Below are positions 35,316 to 44,097 of a DNA stretch of 64,000 bases, one piece after another. The stretch is from assembly GCF_036226765.1 (NCBI RefSeq), contig NZ_CP109017.1, forward strand, positions 6,263,001-6,327,000. The letters run 5' to 3'. A program made the translations under genes and the position numbers. The notes under the pieces were generated by a model. That model did no database searches, was not told the origin of the DNA, and saw only the letters and a program-made list of their open reading frames with translations. Every line of letters starts with the position of its first letter. Position 1 is the stretch's first letter. The stretch comes from Streptomyces sp. NBC_00670. Its GTDB lineage: Bacteria; Actinomycetota; Actinomycetes; Streptomycetales; Streptomycetaceae.

Positions 35316-36734
35316 TCAGTGGCCGAAGGTGAACCAGTTGACGTTGACGAAGTCGGCCGGCTGGCCGCTGGTGAAGGTCAGGTAGACGTCATGCGTCCCC
35401 GTCACCCCACTGATGTTCGCCGGCACCGTCCGCCAGCTCTGCCAGCCCCCCGTGTTCGCCAGCGCGAAACTCCCGATCGGCGCCGCGCTGCGGCTGTCCA
35501 GCCGTACTTCGACCAGACCGCTCACCCCGCTCCCCGCCCCGCTCGCGACCCGCGCACTGAACTGGTGCGCCGCGCTGGACCCGAAGTTGACGCCCTTGTA
35601 GAGCGCCCAGTCCCCGTTCGCGACCGCGCCGATGTTCTGGCCGCCGCCGCTGTCGGACGTGGACTCCGTGAACGTCCCCGACTGGCTGTCGAACGACTCC
35701 GCCTGGATCGTCCCGTAGGCATCCCGGTTCCCGGTCGGCGGCGGGGTGGTACCGCTCCCATCGCCCGAGGACGACAGCACCTGCACATAGTCCACGGTCA
35801 TCGGGTGCCCCGGCTCCGTGCCGGCGTCCGGACCGCCGCCGAAGGCGCCCGGGAAGCCCCCGCCCATCGCGACGTTGAGAATCACGAAGTAGCCGTGGTT
35901 CGTGGCGTTCGCCCACGTCGTCGCGTCGACCTGATTGGCCCGCACGGTGTGGAAGTTGACCCCGTCGAGGTAGAACCGCACCTCCTCCGGGCTCGTCGAC
36001 CTGTCCCACTCCATCGCGTAGGTGTGGAACCCGGCCTGGCAGGTGGTGCCGCTGCACGGGGTCGAACCGCCGATGCCGGTCGTCTCGTTGCAGGGGCCGC
36101 CCGGGTTGGTGCCGCAGTGCATCGTGGCCCAGTCGGTGTTGAGCCCCTGGACGTTCTCCATGATGTCCAGCTCACCGACGGCCGGCCAGTTCTGGTAGTT
36201 GCCGCGGAACGGGGCGCCCAGCGTCCAGAACGCCGGCCAGTAGCCCTTGGCCGCCGCGCCGGTGACGTTGGGCAGCTGGATGCGGGCCTGCACCCGCAGC
36301 TTCCCGCCGGCCGGCGGCTGGAAGTCGGTGCGGCGGGTCTCGATGCGGCCGGAGGTCCAGTGCCCGGAGGCGTCGCGGCGCGGGGTGATCTGCAGATTGC
36401 CGGCCCCGTCGAGCGCGACGTTGCTGGTGCTGGAGGTCATCGTCTCGACCTCGCCCGTGCCCCAGTTGGCGGCGCCGCCGGGGTACGAAGTGCCCGTGTC
36501 GTACTGCCAGTTGTTGGTGTCGACCCCGGTGCCCGCGGCACCGTTGAAGTCGTCCAGGAAGACCTGGGACCAGCCCGCCGGGGGAGTGGGCGCCGAGGCG
36601 CTGGCGGAACCGGTGGTGGCGGTCGCCGCGGCGGCCGCCAGGCCCAGGGTGCCGATGACGGCGACGAGCGCGCGCCGCAGTGAACGGCGTCTGTGGTGGG
36701 TCCGGCGGCTGCCGGAGGAGGATGTCTCGGTCAT
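35316..36734 (-). CDS. Secreted GH16 endo-beta-1,3-glucanase with C-terminal CBM
   Basis: 472 residues. An arginine-rich N-terminus plus hydrophobic segment (RRALVAVIGTLGLAAAAATA) ending at A-S-A forms a signal peptide, possibly Tat-type. The GH16 domain (about 50-310) contains GELDIMENV with catalytic E188, D190 and E193, the laminarinase pattern. A G/T/P linker follows, and residues ~340-472 form a CBM6-like domain (IQAESFDSQSG ... GDWALYKGVNFG ... FVNVNWFTF). It hydrolyses beta-1,3-glucans of fungal or plant walls outside the cell. A 14-bp palindrome lies 69 bp upstream. Confidence 0.94.
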   Translation of the reverse strand: MTETSSSGSRRTHHRRRSLRRALVAVIGTLGLAAAAATATTGSASASAPTPPAGWSQVFLDDFNGAAGTGVDTNNWQYDTGTSYPGGAANWGTGEVETMTSSTSNVALDGAGNLQITPRRDASGHWTSGRIETRRTDFQPPAGGKLRVQARIQLPNVTGAAAKGYWPAFWTLGAPFRGNYQNWPAVGELDIMENVQGLNTDWATMHCGTNPGGPCNETTGIGGSTPCSGTTCQAGFHTYAMEWDRSTSPEEVRFYLDGVNFHTVRANQVDATTWANATNHGYFVILNVAMGGGFPGAFGGGPDAGTEPGHPMTVDYVQVLSSSGDGSGTTPPPTGNRDAYGTIQAESFDSQSGTFTESTSDSGGGQNIGAVANGDWALYKGVNFGSSAAHQFSARVASGAGSGVSGLVEVRLDSRSAAPIGSFALANTGGWQSWRTVPANISGVTGTHDVYLTFTSGQPADFVNVNWFTFGH

Positions 36735-36802
36735 CTGATGAATGCCTCTTCACGTACGGGGAGTGGGGGTACGCGGGTGGTGCATGCACTCCGGGAGCCT
36801 GC

Positions 36803-36816
36803 TGAGAGCGCTCTCA
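36803..36816. promoter_or_regulatory. TGAGAGCGCTCTCA operator upstream of the glucanase
   Basis: A perfect 14-bp palindrome 69 bp upstream of the GH16 start. It differs from the known CebR box (TGGGAGCGCTCCCA) by one symmetric base pair, so a CebR-like LacI-family repressor is the likely binder. Confidence 0.75.
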
Positions 36817-36965
36817 GAGCGCGCGCTCAATGTGCTCTCCGGTGCCCCGGCCGTCAAGAGGTAAAGCGGGGAAATCACTTTCCGTGTGCGGGAGTTCAAG
36901 GAGTGAAGGGGGCGGTAGGGGGCGGTACGGGATGCACCGCCCCCTTCGTCTCGTCGCCTCCCCGG

Positions 36966-39278
36966 TCAGGACGCCCGGGACGGCGTACGGGCGCCCCGCG
37001 CGCCCTCGGAGCCGCCGTCGCGCCGTCCGCCGCGCCCGCCGGACCCTCGCGTCTCGCGGCCCTGTAGCGCCACGGCCAGCGGGGTCGCCGTGAAGACCGA
37101 CGAGTACGTGCCCACCACGATGCCGATGAGCAGGGCCAGCGCGAAGTCCGTCAACGTGTCGCCGCCCAGCACCACCAGGGCGACCAGGATGAACAGCGCC
37201 CCGATCCCCGTGTTGACGGTCCGTGGCAGGGTGCTGAGGACCGCCGAGTTGGCGATCCTCACGAAGGGTCCGCTCCGGTCGCCGGCGGTGAGTTCGCGGA
37301 CCCGGTCGAAGACGACGACGGAGTCGTTGACCGAGTAGCCGATGACCGTGAGCAGGGCCGCCAGGAAGACGCCGTCGAGCGGCTTGCCGAGCCAGGCGAA
37401 CACCCCGATCAGCAGGACGACGTCATGGGCGAGCGCCACCACGGCCGAGGTCGCGTACGTCCAGCGGAACCGTACGGCGAGATACAGCAGTTGGGTCGCG
37501 AGGGCGGCGCCGAGGGCGAGCAGCGCGTTGGTGCGCAGTTCGTCGCCGAGGCTGGGCCCGATCATCTCGTCGCGCACCTTCGCCGTCTTCCCGCCGAGTT
37601 CGCCGACGGCCTCCCGTACCTCCCGCTCCTCGGCGTCGGTCAGATCGGTCGTACGGACGGTGAGATCGCCGTCGGCGGAGGAGTGCACGACCGCGCGCGG
37701 GAACCCGGCGTCCGCGAGCGCCTCCCGGGCGTCGTCGGCGGAGACGGTGCGGGGGGTGGAGTACTCGATGAGCCGGCCGCCGGTGAACTCCACTCCCAGC
37801 TCCACCCCGCGCATCGCGATGCCCGCCGTCGCCAGCACCAGCGCGACCCCCGACACGGCCAGCCAGCGCCGCGGCCGCCGCATCAGATCCGGGTCGCGGC
37901 GGCCCAGCCAGGCCCGCACCCGCCCCGTGCGGTCGATGCCGGACCACGCCGGACGCGTGCGCACCGCACGCCGGTTGACGGCGAACTCGGCCAGCACCCG
38001 GGTGATGACCAGCGCGCTGAACATCGACGCCAGCACCCCGATGCAGAGGGTGACACCGAAGCCGCGCACCGGCCCCGAGGCGAGGAAGAACAGCAGTCCG
38101 GCCGCGATCAGCGTGGTGATGTTGGAGTCCGCGATCGCGCTGAACGCCTTGCGGAAGCCCACGTTGAGCGCCGTGCGCGGGGTCGTGCTCCGGCGCGCGG
38201 TGTACTCCTCCCGCGCCCGTTCGAAGACCAGGACGTTGGCGTCCACCGCCATGCCGATCGCCAGCACGAAGCCGGCCAGCCCCGGCAGGGTGAGCGTGGC
38301 GCCGAGCGCGGCCAGGGCGGCGTAGGAGACGAGGGCGTAGCAGGCCAGCGCGAGGGTGGCGAGCGCGCCGAGCAGCCGGTAGACGACGATCACGAACAGC
38401 GAGGTCAGCGCCGCGCCGATGACGGCGGCCCACGCGCTCGCGGTGATCGCCTCCGCGCCCAGGGTGGGGCCGATCGTGCGCTGCTCGATCGTCTCCACCG
38501 GCACGGGCAGCGCCCCGCCGTTGACCAGCAGCGCCAGCTCCTTCGCCTCGCTGTCGGAGAACCCGCCGGTGATCTGCGTCGAGCCGCCCGCGATCCCCGT
38601 GCCGCAGGAGACCGACGGGTCGACCTGGGGCGAGGAGATGATCTCGTCGTCGAGGACGATGGCCACCCGGCGGGCCGGGTCCCCGGCCGGGTTGCACGCG
38701 GCCTCACCGGTCAGCTTCGCCCACAGGTCGCTGCCCTTGCCGCCGAAGTCCACGGTGACGAACCAGCCCACCGCCTGCTGCGGGTCGATCCGGCCCTCGG
38801 CGCCCTTGACGTGCTCGCCGGTCATCGCGGCCGGACCGAGCCGCAGCCGCTGCCCGTCCTCGTCGGCCAGGACGCGCCCGCCGGAGGAGCCCGAGTCCTG
38901 CTGGGCGGCGGTGCCGAGGACGGGGTGGAACGTCATCTGTGCGGTGCGGCCGAGGACGTCGGCGGCCTGGCGCGGATCCTGCACGCCCGGCAGCTCGACG
39001 ATGATCCGGTCCTCGCCGGAGCGGACCAGGTTGGGTTCCGACACCCCCAGTCCGTCGATCCGGCGGCGCAGCACCTCCAGGGCCCGGTCGGTGGCGTCCG
39101 CGTCCGCCTTCGCGGTGTCCGAGTCGCGGGTCTGCAGCACGATCTGCGTGCCGCCGCGCAGGTCGAGCCCCAGCCGGGGCGGGACGGTGAGCGCGATGTA
39201 CACGGACAGGGCCAGGACGACGAGGGCCAGGACGGCCCGCACACGGGAGGCGCGTTGCACGCGGTCGACGCGTTTCAC
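36966..39278 (-). CDS. secDF: Fused SecDF protein-export subunit
   Basis: 770 residues from GTG 39278 (GGAG seven bases upstream). The SecD half begins VRAVLALVVLALSVYIALTVPPRLGLDLRGGTQ, with DGLGVSEP and a periplasmic P1 region. The SecD TM block contains LPGLAGFVLAIGMAVDANVLVFERAREE. The SecF half repeats the pattern (GVELGVEFTGGRL ... VIGYSVNDSVVVFDRVREL). SecDF uses the proton gradient to pull exported proteins through SecYEG. Streptomycetes usually also carry separate secD and secF, so this fused gene is probably an accessory paralogue. Confidence 0.93.
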   Translation of the reverse strand: MKRVDRVQRASRVRAVLALVVLALSVYIALTVPPRLGLDLRGGTQIVLQTRDSDTAKADADATDRALEVLRRRIDGLGVSEPNLVRSGEDRIIVELPGVQDPRQAADVLGRTAQMTFHPVLGTAAQQDSGSSGGRVLADEDGQRLRLGPAAMTGEHVKGAEGRIDPQQAVGWFVTVDFGGKGSDLWAKLTGEAACNPAGDPARRVAIVLDDEIISSPQVDPSVSCGTGIAGGSTQITGGFSDSEAKELALLVNGGALPVPVETIEQRTIGPTLGAEAITASAWAAVIGAALTSLFVIVVYRLLGALATLALACYALVSYAALAALGATLTLPGLAGFVLAIGMAVDANVLVFERAREEYTARRSTTPRTALNVGFRKAFSAIADSNITTLIAAGLLFFLASGPVRGFGVTLCIGVLASMFSALVITRVLAEFAVNRRAVRTRPAWSGIDRTGRVRAWLGRRDPDLMRRPRRWLAVSGVALVLATAGIAMRGVELGVEFTGGRLIEYSTPRTVSADDAREALADAGFPRAVVHSSADGDLTVRTTDLTDAEEREVREAVGELGGKTAKVRDEMIGPSLGDELRTNALLALGAALATQLLYLAVRFRWTYATSAVVALAHDVVLLIGVFAWLGKPLDGVFLAALLTVIGYSVNDSVVVFDRVRELTAGDRSGPFVRIANSAVLSTLPRTVNTGIGALFILVALVVLGGDTLTDFALALLIGIVVGTYSSVFTATPLAVALQGRETRGSGGRGGRRDGGSEGARGARTPSRAS

Positions 39279-39424
39279 AGGAGGGCTCCAGCCGTACGGC
39301 TTGTGGGTAGGTACGGATACGGGTACGGGGTATGGGTATGCAGGTCGGCGCGCGAGGTCGTCCGACGCGTGCCGTGCCGGTGTGTCAGGGGGGAGCGGGC
39401 CGGGGTGGGAGCCCGGCCGGACGG

Positions 39425-40105
39425 TCAGGGTTCGACCAGGCCCGCCCGGATGGCGTACCGGGTCAGTTCCAGGCGGTCCCGCAGGCCGAGCTTGTGCAGC
39501 AGGTTCGCCCGGTGGCGCTGGACGGTCTTGATGCTGATGAACAGGGTGTCGGCGATCTCCTTGGAGGAGTGGCCCTCCGCGATCAGCTTGAGGACCTCCT
39601 CCTCGCGCGGCGTCAGCACGCTGTCCGGGGCCTCGTCGCCCGAGCGGACCCGGTCCAGGAAGTTGCGGATCAGCGCCGTGACCGCGCCCGGGTACAGGAA
39701 CGGCTCGCCCCGTACCGCAGCGCGGCAGGCCTCGACCAGGTCGCGGTCGGCCACCGACTTCAGGACGTAGCCGCACGCGCCGGCCTTGAGGGCCTGGAAG
39801 AAGTACTGCTCGTTGTCGTACATGCTCAGCATGAGGATGCGCAGGTCGGGCTGGAGCTGGGAGAGCTCCCGGGCGGCCTGGAGTCCGGTCATGCGCGGCA
39901 TGGCGACGTCCAGGATCGCGAGGTCGGGGCGGTGGGTTCGGGCGGCCTGGACGGCCTCGGCGCCGTCACCGGCCTCCGCGACGACCTCGAAGTCGGGTTC
40001 GCCCTCCAGGATGAGCCGCACCCCGCGGCGCACCAGGGCGTGGTCGTCGGCCAGCAGGATGCGGGTGCGGGTGGCGGCGGCCGGTGGGGTGGTCGGTTCG
40101 GTCAT
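39425..40105 (-). CDS. NarL/LuxR-family response regulator
   Basis: 226 residues from ATG 40105. The receiver has DDH at 20-22, phospho-acceptor D66 in LAILDVAMP, and Lys in YVLKSV. The LuxR HTH is LTPREEEVLKLIAEGHSSKEIADTLFISIKTVQRHRANL. It follows its sensor kinase by three bases and precedes secDF by 146 bp, so it may influence secDF (inference). Confidence 0.95.
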   Translation of the reverse strand: MTEPTTPPAAATRTRILLADDHALVRRGVRLILEGEPDFEVVAEAGDGAEAVQAARTHRPDLAILDVAMPRMTGLQAARELSQLQPDLRILMLSMYDNEQYFFQALKAGACGYVLKSVADRDLVEACRAAVRGEPFLYPGAVTALIRNFLDRVRSGDEAPDSVLTPREEEVLKLIAEGHSSKEIADTLFISIKTVQRHRANLLHKLGLRDRLELTRYAIRAGLVEP

Positions 40106-40108
40106 GGG

Positions 40109-41113
40109 TCAGGCGTTCTTCCGGGTGGGTGCGGCGGGGGCGGGCGGCGGCTCGGTCGGGGCGGGGGGCACGGTCGTGGTGGGCACGGTCAGCAGGAGCC
40201 GGGTGCCGCCCTCGGGGGCGGGGGAGAGGTCGAGGGCGGCGCCCAGCAGCAGGGCGCGCTCCCGCATGCCGCGGATGCCGGCGCCCTCCCGGGCCGGGCC
40301 GATGCCACGGCCGTCGTCGGTGATCTCCAGGACGACGGCGGTGCCGGTGCGGCGCAGGGCGAGCACGGCGCACTCCGCCTCCGCGTGCCGGGCGATGTTC
40401 GTCAGGCCCTCCTGGGCGACCCGGTAGAGCACCAGCTCCGCCTCCCGGTCCAGCGGGGGCAGCCCGTTCTCCAGCCGGCGCACGACCCGCAGTCCGGTGT
40501 GGGTGGCGAAGTCGGTGGCGAGCGAGGTGAGCGCGGCGATCAGGCCGAGGTCCTCCAGCACGCCGGGACGCAGCCGGCGGGCCAGCCGGCGCACCTCGTC
40601 CAGGCTCTCCCGGGTGATCTCCTGCGCCTGCCGCAGATCCTCGCGGAGCGGTTCCGGTGCCTGGTCGGCGGCGCGCTTCAGGCCGAGCAGCACGGCGGTC
40701 AGGCTCTGGCCGACCTCGTCGTGCAGCTCGGCGGCGATCCGGCGCCGCTCGGCCTCCTGGGCGGACAGCACGCGGGCGCTGGAGGTGGCGCGCTCGGTCT
40801 CCAGCCGGTCCAGCATCGCGTTGAACGTGCGGATCAGCTCCGCGACGCCGCTCTGCGCGGGGACGGGCAGCCGCTGCCCCGGGCGCAGCAGATCGACGGT
40901 GGACATCAGCCGCGACAGCCGCTCCAGCGGGGCCAGGCCGATGCGGAGCAGGGCGGCGTTGGCCACCAGCATCACCGCGAGGCCGGCCAGCAGGATCACG
41001 GCCTCGGTCAGCACCACCGGCACCGAGACGGTCACCGGGGCCCACAGCAGGAGCGCGGTGGCCGCGCCCAGGACGAGGGCGTTCAGGCCGAAGATCCGCC
41101 AGAACAGGGACAC
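40109..41113 (-). CDS. Sensor histidine kinase (HisKA_3 type)
   Basis: 334 residues from GTG 41113. Two N-terminal helices (WRIFGLNALVLGAATALLLW and LTEAVILLAGLAVMLVANAALL) with almost no extracellular loop, a HAMP-like linker, then the HisKA_3 motif RRRIAAELHDEVGQSLTAVLLGL and the HATPase segments ITDDGRGIGPAREGAGIRGMRERA. It lacks the extended sensor domain, so it probably senses within the membrane. A proline-rich tail ends the protein. It forms a pair with the NarL-type regulator. Confidence 0.93.
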   Translation of the reverse strand: MSLFWRIFGLNALVLGAATALLLWAPVTVSVPVVLTEAVILLAGLAVMLVANAALLRIGLAPLERLSRLMSTVDLLRPGQRLPVPAQSGVAELIRTFNAMLDRLETERATSSARVLSAQEAERRRIAAELHDEVGQSLTAVLLGLKRAADQAPEPLREDLRQAQEITRESLDEVRRLARRLRPGVLEDLGLIAALTSLATDFATHTGLRVVRRLENGLPPLDREAELVLYRVAQEGLTNIARHAEAECAVLALRRTGTAVVLEITDDGRGIGPAREGAGIRGMRERALLLGAALDLSPAPEGGTRLLLTVPTTTVPPAPTEPPPAPAAPTRKNA

Positions 41114-41580
41114 CGGGGGTCATGCCTTCCGTCGTTGTCATCGGGTACGCGCTCGGTCGTGCGGTACGTGCTCGGTCGTTCGGTACGTGTCGGGTGTGCG
41201 CGTACGTCCACTATCGCCGTTCGCGGGCGGCCACCGGCCGTGGGGTCACGGAGGGTGGGGTGGCGCGGTGGCCGCCCCAGTGCCAAGACTGCCGTGCCGG
41301 GCGGGCGGGGGTCGATGGGGAGCGGGCCCCATCTGCGTGGCGCGCGGGGGCCGGGGGGCCCGTCGGAGTGCACTGCGCGACCCACCGGAAATGGGGTCCG
41401 CGACCGATGGCCCGTTCAGGGGTGGTCGACGAGGGTGGAGGGCGAGCGGGGAGACCGTCAGCTTCCCGCCCGGCTCCCGGGGCGCCCGTCGGCCCCGGTC
41501 GGGGTCGGTCCGTCCGACGTGAGGGACGGACGGGCCGGCCCGGGCCCCGGAGCCGCTTTTCGTGGAAAGGACCTGTTGCG
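41114..41580. other. 467-bp divergent intergenic region without a gene
   Basis: No supported gene. It holds a 19-bp tandem repeat (41144-41199) near the sensor-kinase start and an 11-bp inverted repeat GGGCGGCCACC (41225-41235) / GGTGGCCGCCC (41267-41277). The rest is GC-rich sequence that must include promoters for the sensor kinase and the dksA-like gene. Confidence 0.6.
41144..41199. repeat. 19-bp tandem repeat upstream of the NarL-type operon
   Basis: GGTACGCGCTCGGTCGTGC (41144-41162), GGTACGTGCTCGGTCGTTC (41163-41181) and a diverged unit beginning GGTACGTGTCGG (41182-41199). It lies 31 bp upstream of the kinase start. Confidence 0.8.
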
Positions 41581-41910
41581 ATGTCGCTGGACACCGCCCG
41601 CGCCGGCTCGTCCGCCGGGCGTCTGAGCATGCACGAGGCCCGGCAGCGCCTGGAGCACGAGCGCAACACGCGGCTCGCGCAGTTGGAGGCGTTGCGCGAG
41701 GGGCAGGGGGACGCGGTCGCCGACGACCTGGTGTCGGCGCAGCGGATGGCTGTGCGGAGGGCGCTGAAGGACATCGAGGCGGCGTTCGGGAGGCTGGAGG
41801 ACGGGTCCTACGGGGTGTGCGGGGGGTGTGCGAAGCCGATTCCGGTGGAGCGGCTGGAGATCCTTCCCTATGCGGGGTCGTGCGTGCCGTGTGCGCAGCG
41901 GGTGGGGTGA
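41581..41910 (+). CDS. DksA/TraR-family zinc-finger protein
   Basis: 109 residues from ATG 41581 (GAAAGG upstream). A helical coiled-coil N-terminus (HEARQRLEHERNTRLAQLEALREG) leads to a C4 zinc finger: CGGC ... CVPC, with RLEDGSYGVCGGCAKPIP matching the family. DksA-type proteins enter the RNA polymerase secondary channel and modulate initiation with ppGpp. The coiled-coil tip lacks an obvious DxxDxA motif. A second paralogue follows 186 bp downstream beyond a repeat element. Confidence 0.93.
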   Translation: MSLDTARAGSSAGRLSMHEARQRLEHERNTRLAQLEALREGQGDAVADDLVSAQRMAVRRALKDIEAAFGRLEDGSYGVCGGCAKPIPVERLEILPYAGSCVPCAQRVG

Positions 41911-41918
41911 CGAGGGTT

Positions 41919-42031
41919 TCTTCGCCCCCGCCGCCCCTACCCTTCCCGTCCCTTCAAGGGGCTCCGCCCCTTGGACCCCGGGGTGCGGGTGGGTGGGGGC
42001 TTCTCGCGCAGTTCCCCGCGCCCCTTGAAAG
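41919..42031. repeat. Palindromic intergenic element, left half
   Basis: Carries the C-rich outer tract, AAGGGGCTCCGCCCCTT (41956-41972) and the GCGCAGTTCCCC inner arm (42006-42031), the left half of the element at 17857-18119. The right half is absent. Confidence 0.8.
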
Positions 42032-42095
42032 CAGGGGGCGGCCGGGGTTCGTAGGCAGCCGTCCGCGTCGCGTCCCGTTCGGAGAGGGGTAAGCG

Positions 42096-42470
42096 ATGGA
42101 GCATCAGGTCGTTGTCGGTGGTGTCAATGCCGGGATCGGGCCCGGGGAGCTGGGTGGGTTGCGGGAGGGTCTGGTCGAGCAGCGGGCGTTTCGGCTCGAT
42201 CAGCTCGCGCAGCTCGGGCATGTCGCGCCCGCGCGGGCCCAGCGGGCCCGGGAGCGGGGCGTGCCCTCGCAGCTGGAGGTGCACGTCAAGCTGTGTGCGT
42301 CCGCCCGCATGGTGCTCGCCGACGTCGAGGCCGCCCTCGCCCGGATGGACGAGGGCAGCTACGGACTCTGCCTGCGCTGCGGCCACCCCATGGACCTGCC
42401 CCGCCTCCGCATCGTCCCCCAGGCGCGCTACTGCGCCCCCTGCCACCGGACCAGGGAGGTGAACCGGTGA
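42096..42470 (+). CDS. DksA/TraR-family zinc-finger protein, second copy
   Basis: 124 residues from ATG 42096 (GGAGAGG upstream). The zinc finger is CLRCGHP ... CAPCHR and the preceding ARMDEGSYGLC is family-specific. The N-terminal helical part is diverged from the first copy, so this is an old duplication. Its stop overlaps the next gene's GTG by four bases, coupling it to the MreB-like protein. Confidence 0.92.
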   Translation: MEHQVVVGGVNAGIGPGELGGLREGLVEQRAFRLDQLAQLGHVAPARAQRARERGVPSQLEVHVKLCASARMVLADVEAALARMDEGSYGLCLRCGHPMDLPRLRIVPQARYCAPCHRTREVNR

Positions 42471-43270
42471 CGTCCGCACGGCGCGAGCCCGCGTGGCGGG
42501 CGCTGCGGCGCTCCTCGGGCCTCGCGCTCGACCTCGGCAGCGCCCGGACGCGCGTCTGGACCCGGGCACACACCATCCTCGACGCGCCCACGGTCTCGTT
42601 CGGTCCCGCGGACGACGCCGGTGTCGTCCGCCCCGTCGAGCGCGGTGCCATCGTCGACTCCGACGGGGCCGCGCGGCTGCTCACCCGGCTGCTCGCCCCC
42701 CGCGTCCCCCGGTACGCCCGCCCCGTGATCGTGTGCACCACCCCGGTGCTCGGCGGTGCGGAGCACCGGGCGGAGCTCGCCGCGGTGCTGGCCGGGCTGC
42801 GGCCGCGCAGCGTGCTGGCGATCGACACCGTCCGTGCGCTCGCGCTCGCGGCCGGTGCCGACCTGTCCCGGCCGCTGCTCGTCGTCGACCTCGGTGCCCA
42901 GCTCACCGAGGTCGCCCTGCTGTGCGACGGCACCGTCTCCGCCGCCCGCCGCGTGGAACACGGCACCGGCGATCTGCCGACACTGACCGCGAGGCGACTG
43001 GCCGACCGGGTCACCGAGGCGGTCACCGGCCTCGTGCGGGAGGACCCCCGCCCGGAGTTCGTCGACGCGCTCGCACGGGGACCGCTGCTCGGCGGGGGCG
43101 GCGCGCTGCGCCCGGAGCTGGTCCACCGGCTCGCCCGGCAGCTCAACACCTCCGTCCGGCCGGTGCCCCGGCCGCACACCGCCGCCGTGCGTGGGGCGGC
43201 CGCCGCGCTGGACTCGGCGCGGCGCCATCCCGTCCTGGCGACACCGGTCGGCCCGGCGGGCCCCGCCTGA
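42467..43270 (+). CDS. Shortened MreB-like actin-family protein
   Basis: 267 residues against about 340 for MreB. GTG 42467 overlaps the dksA-like stop. Actin-fold motifs: ALDLGSARTRVW (phosphate 1), IVCTTPVLGGAEHRAEL, LLVVDLGAQLTEVALL (phosphate 2) and LLGGGGALRPEL (adenosine). Missing length suggests loss of part of a subdomain. S. coelicolor has a similarly reduced MreB-like protein (SCO6166, from memory) beside dksA-like genes. It may act in cell-wall or spore-envelope morphogenesis, or have lost polymerisation; not resolved. Confidence 0.85.
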   Translation: MTSARREPAWRALRRSSGLALDLGSARTRVWTRAHTILDAPTVSFGPADDAGVVRPVERGAIVDSDGAARLLTRLLAPRVPRYARPVIVCTTPVLGGAEHRAELAAVLAGLRPRSVLAIDTVRALALAAGADLSRPLLVVDLGAQLTEVALLCDGTVSAARRVEHGTGDLPTLTARRLADRVTEAVTGLVREDPRPEFVDALARGPLLGGGGALRPELVHRLARQLNTSVRPVPRPHTAAVRGAAAALDSARRHPVLATPVGPAGPA

Positions 43271-43335
43271 CCGTCGGGGGCCGGCCGCCCCGTCCGTCCC
43301 GTCCGTCCTGTCCGATGTCGTACGAAGGAGGCGAC

Positions 43336-43956
43336 ATGCCCGACCTCGTTCCGCGTGCCGAACCGCCGCCGGCCGTTTCCGCCGACCGCTGGTGGCGCTG
43401 GCGCCCCGGCCCGCTGCGCCGGCCCGGGGACCTGCTCCTTGCCTGGGCCGGACTGCTGCTGGGCGCGGTGGTCGCCGCGGCCACGCCGCTGACCGGGTAC
43501 GCCGTCGGCACCGCCGTGTACGACCGGGCGACGCACAGCGCCCGCGCGCAGGTCGACGCCGGGCGGCACACCACCGCCGTACTGGTCCAGGACGTGCCCC
43601 GGCACCCGGAGCCCGGGTCGGAGGAGGAGCAGGAGAGCCGCTACCCGGCAAAGGTGCGGTACACCACGGCCGACGGGACGGTCCGCACCGCCACCGCCGA
43701 GGTGGCGCCCGGGCTCACGGCGGGGGACCGGGTACGGGTGTGGACGGACGCGGCGGGCGCGCTCGCCGAGCCGCCGCTCACGGCGGAGCAGATCCGCAGC
43801 CGGGCCATCGGGTCCGGGATTCTCGCGGGAGCCGGGGTGCTGGTGCTGGGACGGCTGGCGTACATGGCTGCCGCGTGGGCGGTGCGGCGGCGGCGGATCG
43901 CGGCGTGGGGGTGCGAGTGGGAGCGGGTCGCGAGCCGGTGGACGGCCCGGCCGTGA
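43336..43956 (+). CDS. Two-TM membrane protein (Rv1733c-like)
   Basis: 206 residues from ATG 43336 (AAGGAGG at 43325-43331). Helix 1 is LLLAWAGLLLGAVVAAATPLTGYAV, helix 2 is GSGILAGAGVLVLGRLAYMAAAWAV; between them lies a ~95-residue domain with RYTTADGTVRTATAEVAPGLTAGDRVRVWTD, the Rv1733c-type arrangement. Function unknown. It follows the MreB-like gene by 65 bp and a strong terminator lies ~95 bp downstream. Confidence 0.85.
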   Translation: MPDLVPRAEPPPAVSADRWWRWRPGPLRRPGDLLLAWAGLLLGAVVAAATPLTGYAVGTAVYDRATHSARAQVDAGRHTTAVLVQDVPRHPEPGSEEEQESRYPAKVRYTTADGTVRTATAEVAPGLTAGDRVRVWTDAAGALAEPPLTAEQIRSRAIGSGILAGAGVLVLGRLAYMAAAWAVRRRRIAAWGCEWERVASRWTARP

Positions 43957-44049
43957 GGGGGGTGCGCGGCTCGTGTGCGCCGCAGGCCCGTCGTCGAAGA
44001 AGATCCGCGTCCGTGGAACCCGGCCGCCGATTCCCCCCTCTTCACGGTC

Positions 44050-44090
44050 GGAAGCCGCACGGCGCACTCCCCCCGCGCCGTGCGGCTTCC
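44050..44090. terminator. Perfect hairpin terminator
   Basis: 16-bp perfect arms GGAAGCCGCACGGCGC and its complement with a 9-base loop, between the converging membrane-protein and IclR genes; it can serve both. Confidence 0.9.
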
Positions 44091-44097
44091 GTGTCGC

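Noticed and set aside
37425-39770. 781-codon plus-strand open frame over secDF
   Set aside because: Antisense to a well-conserved SecDF protein.
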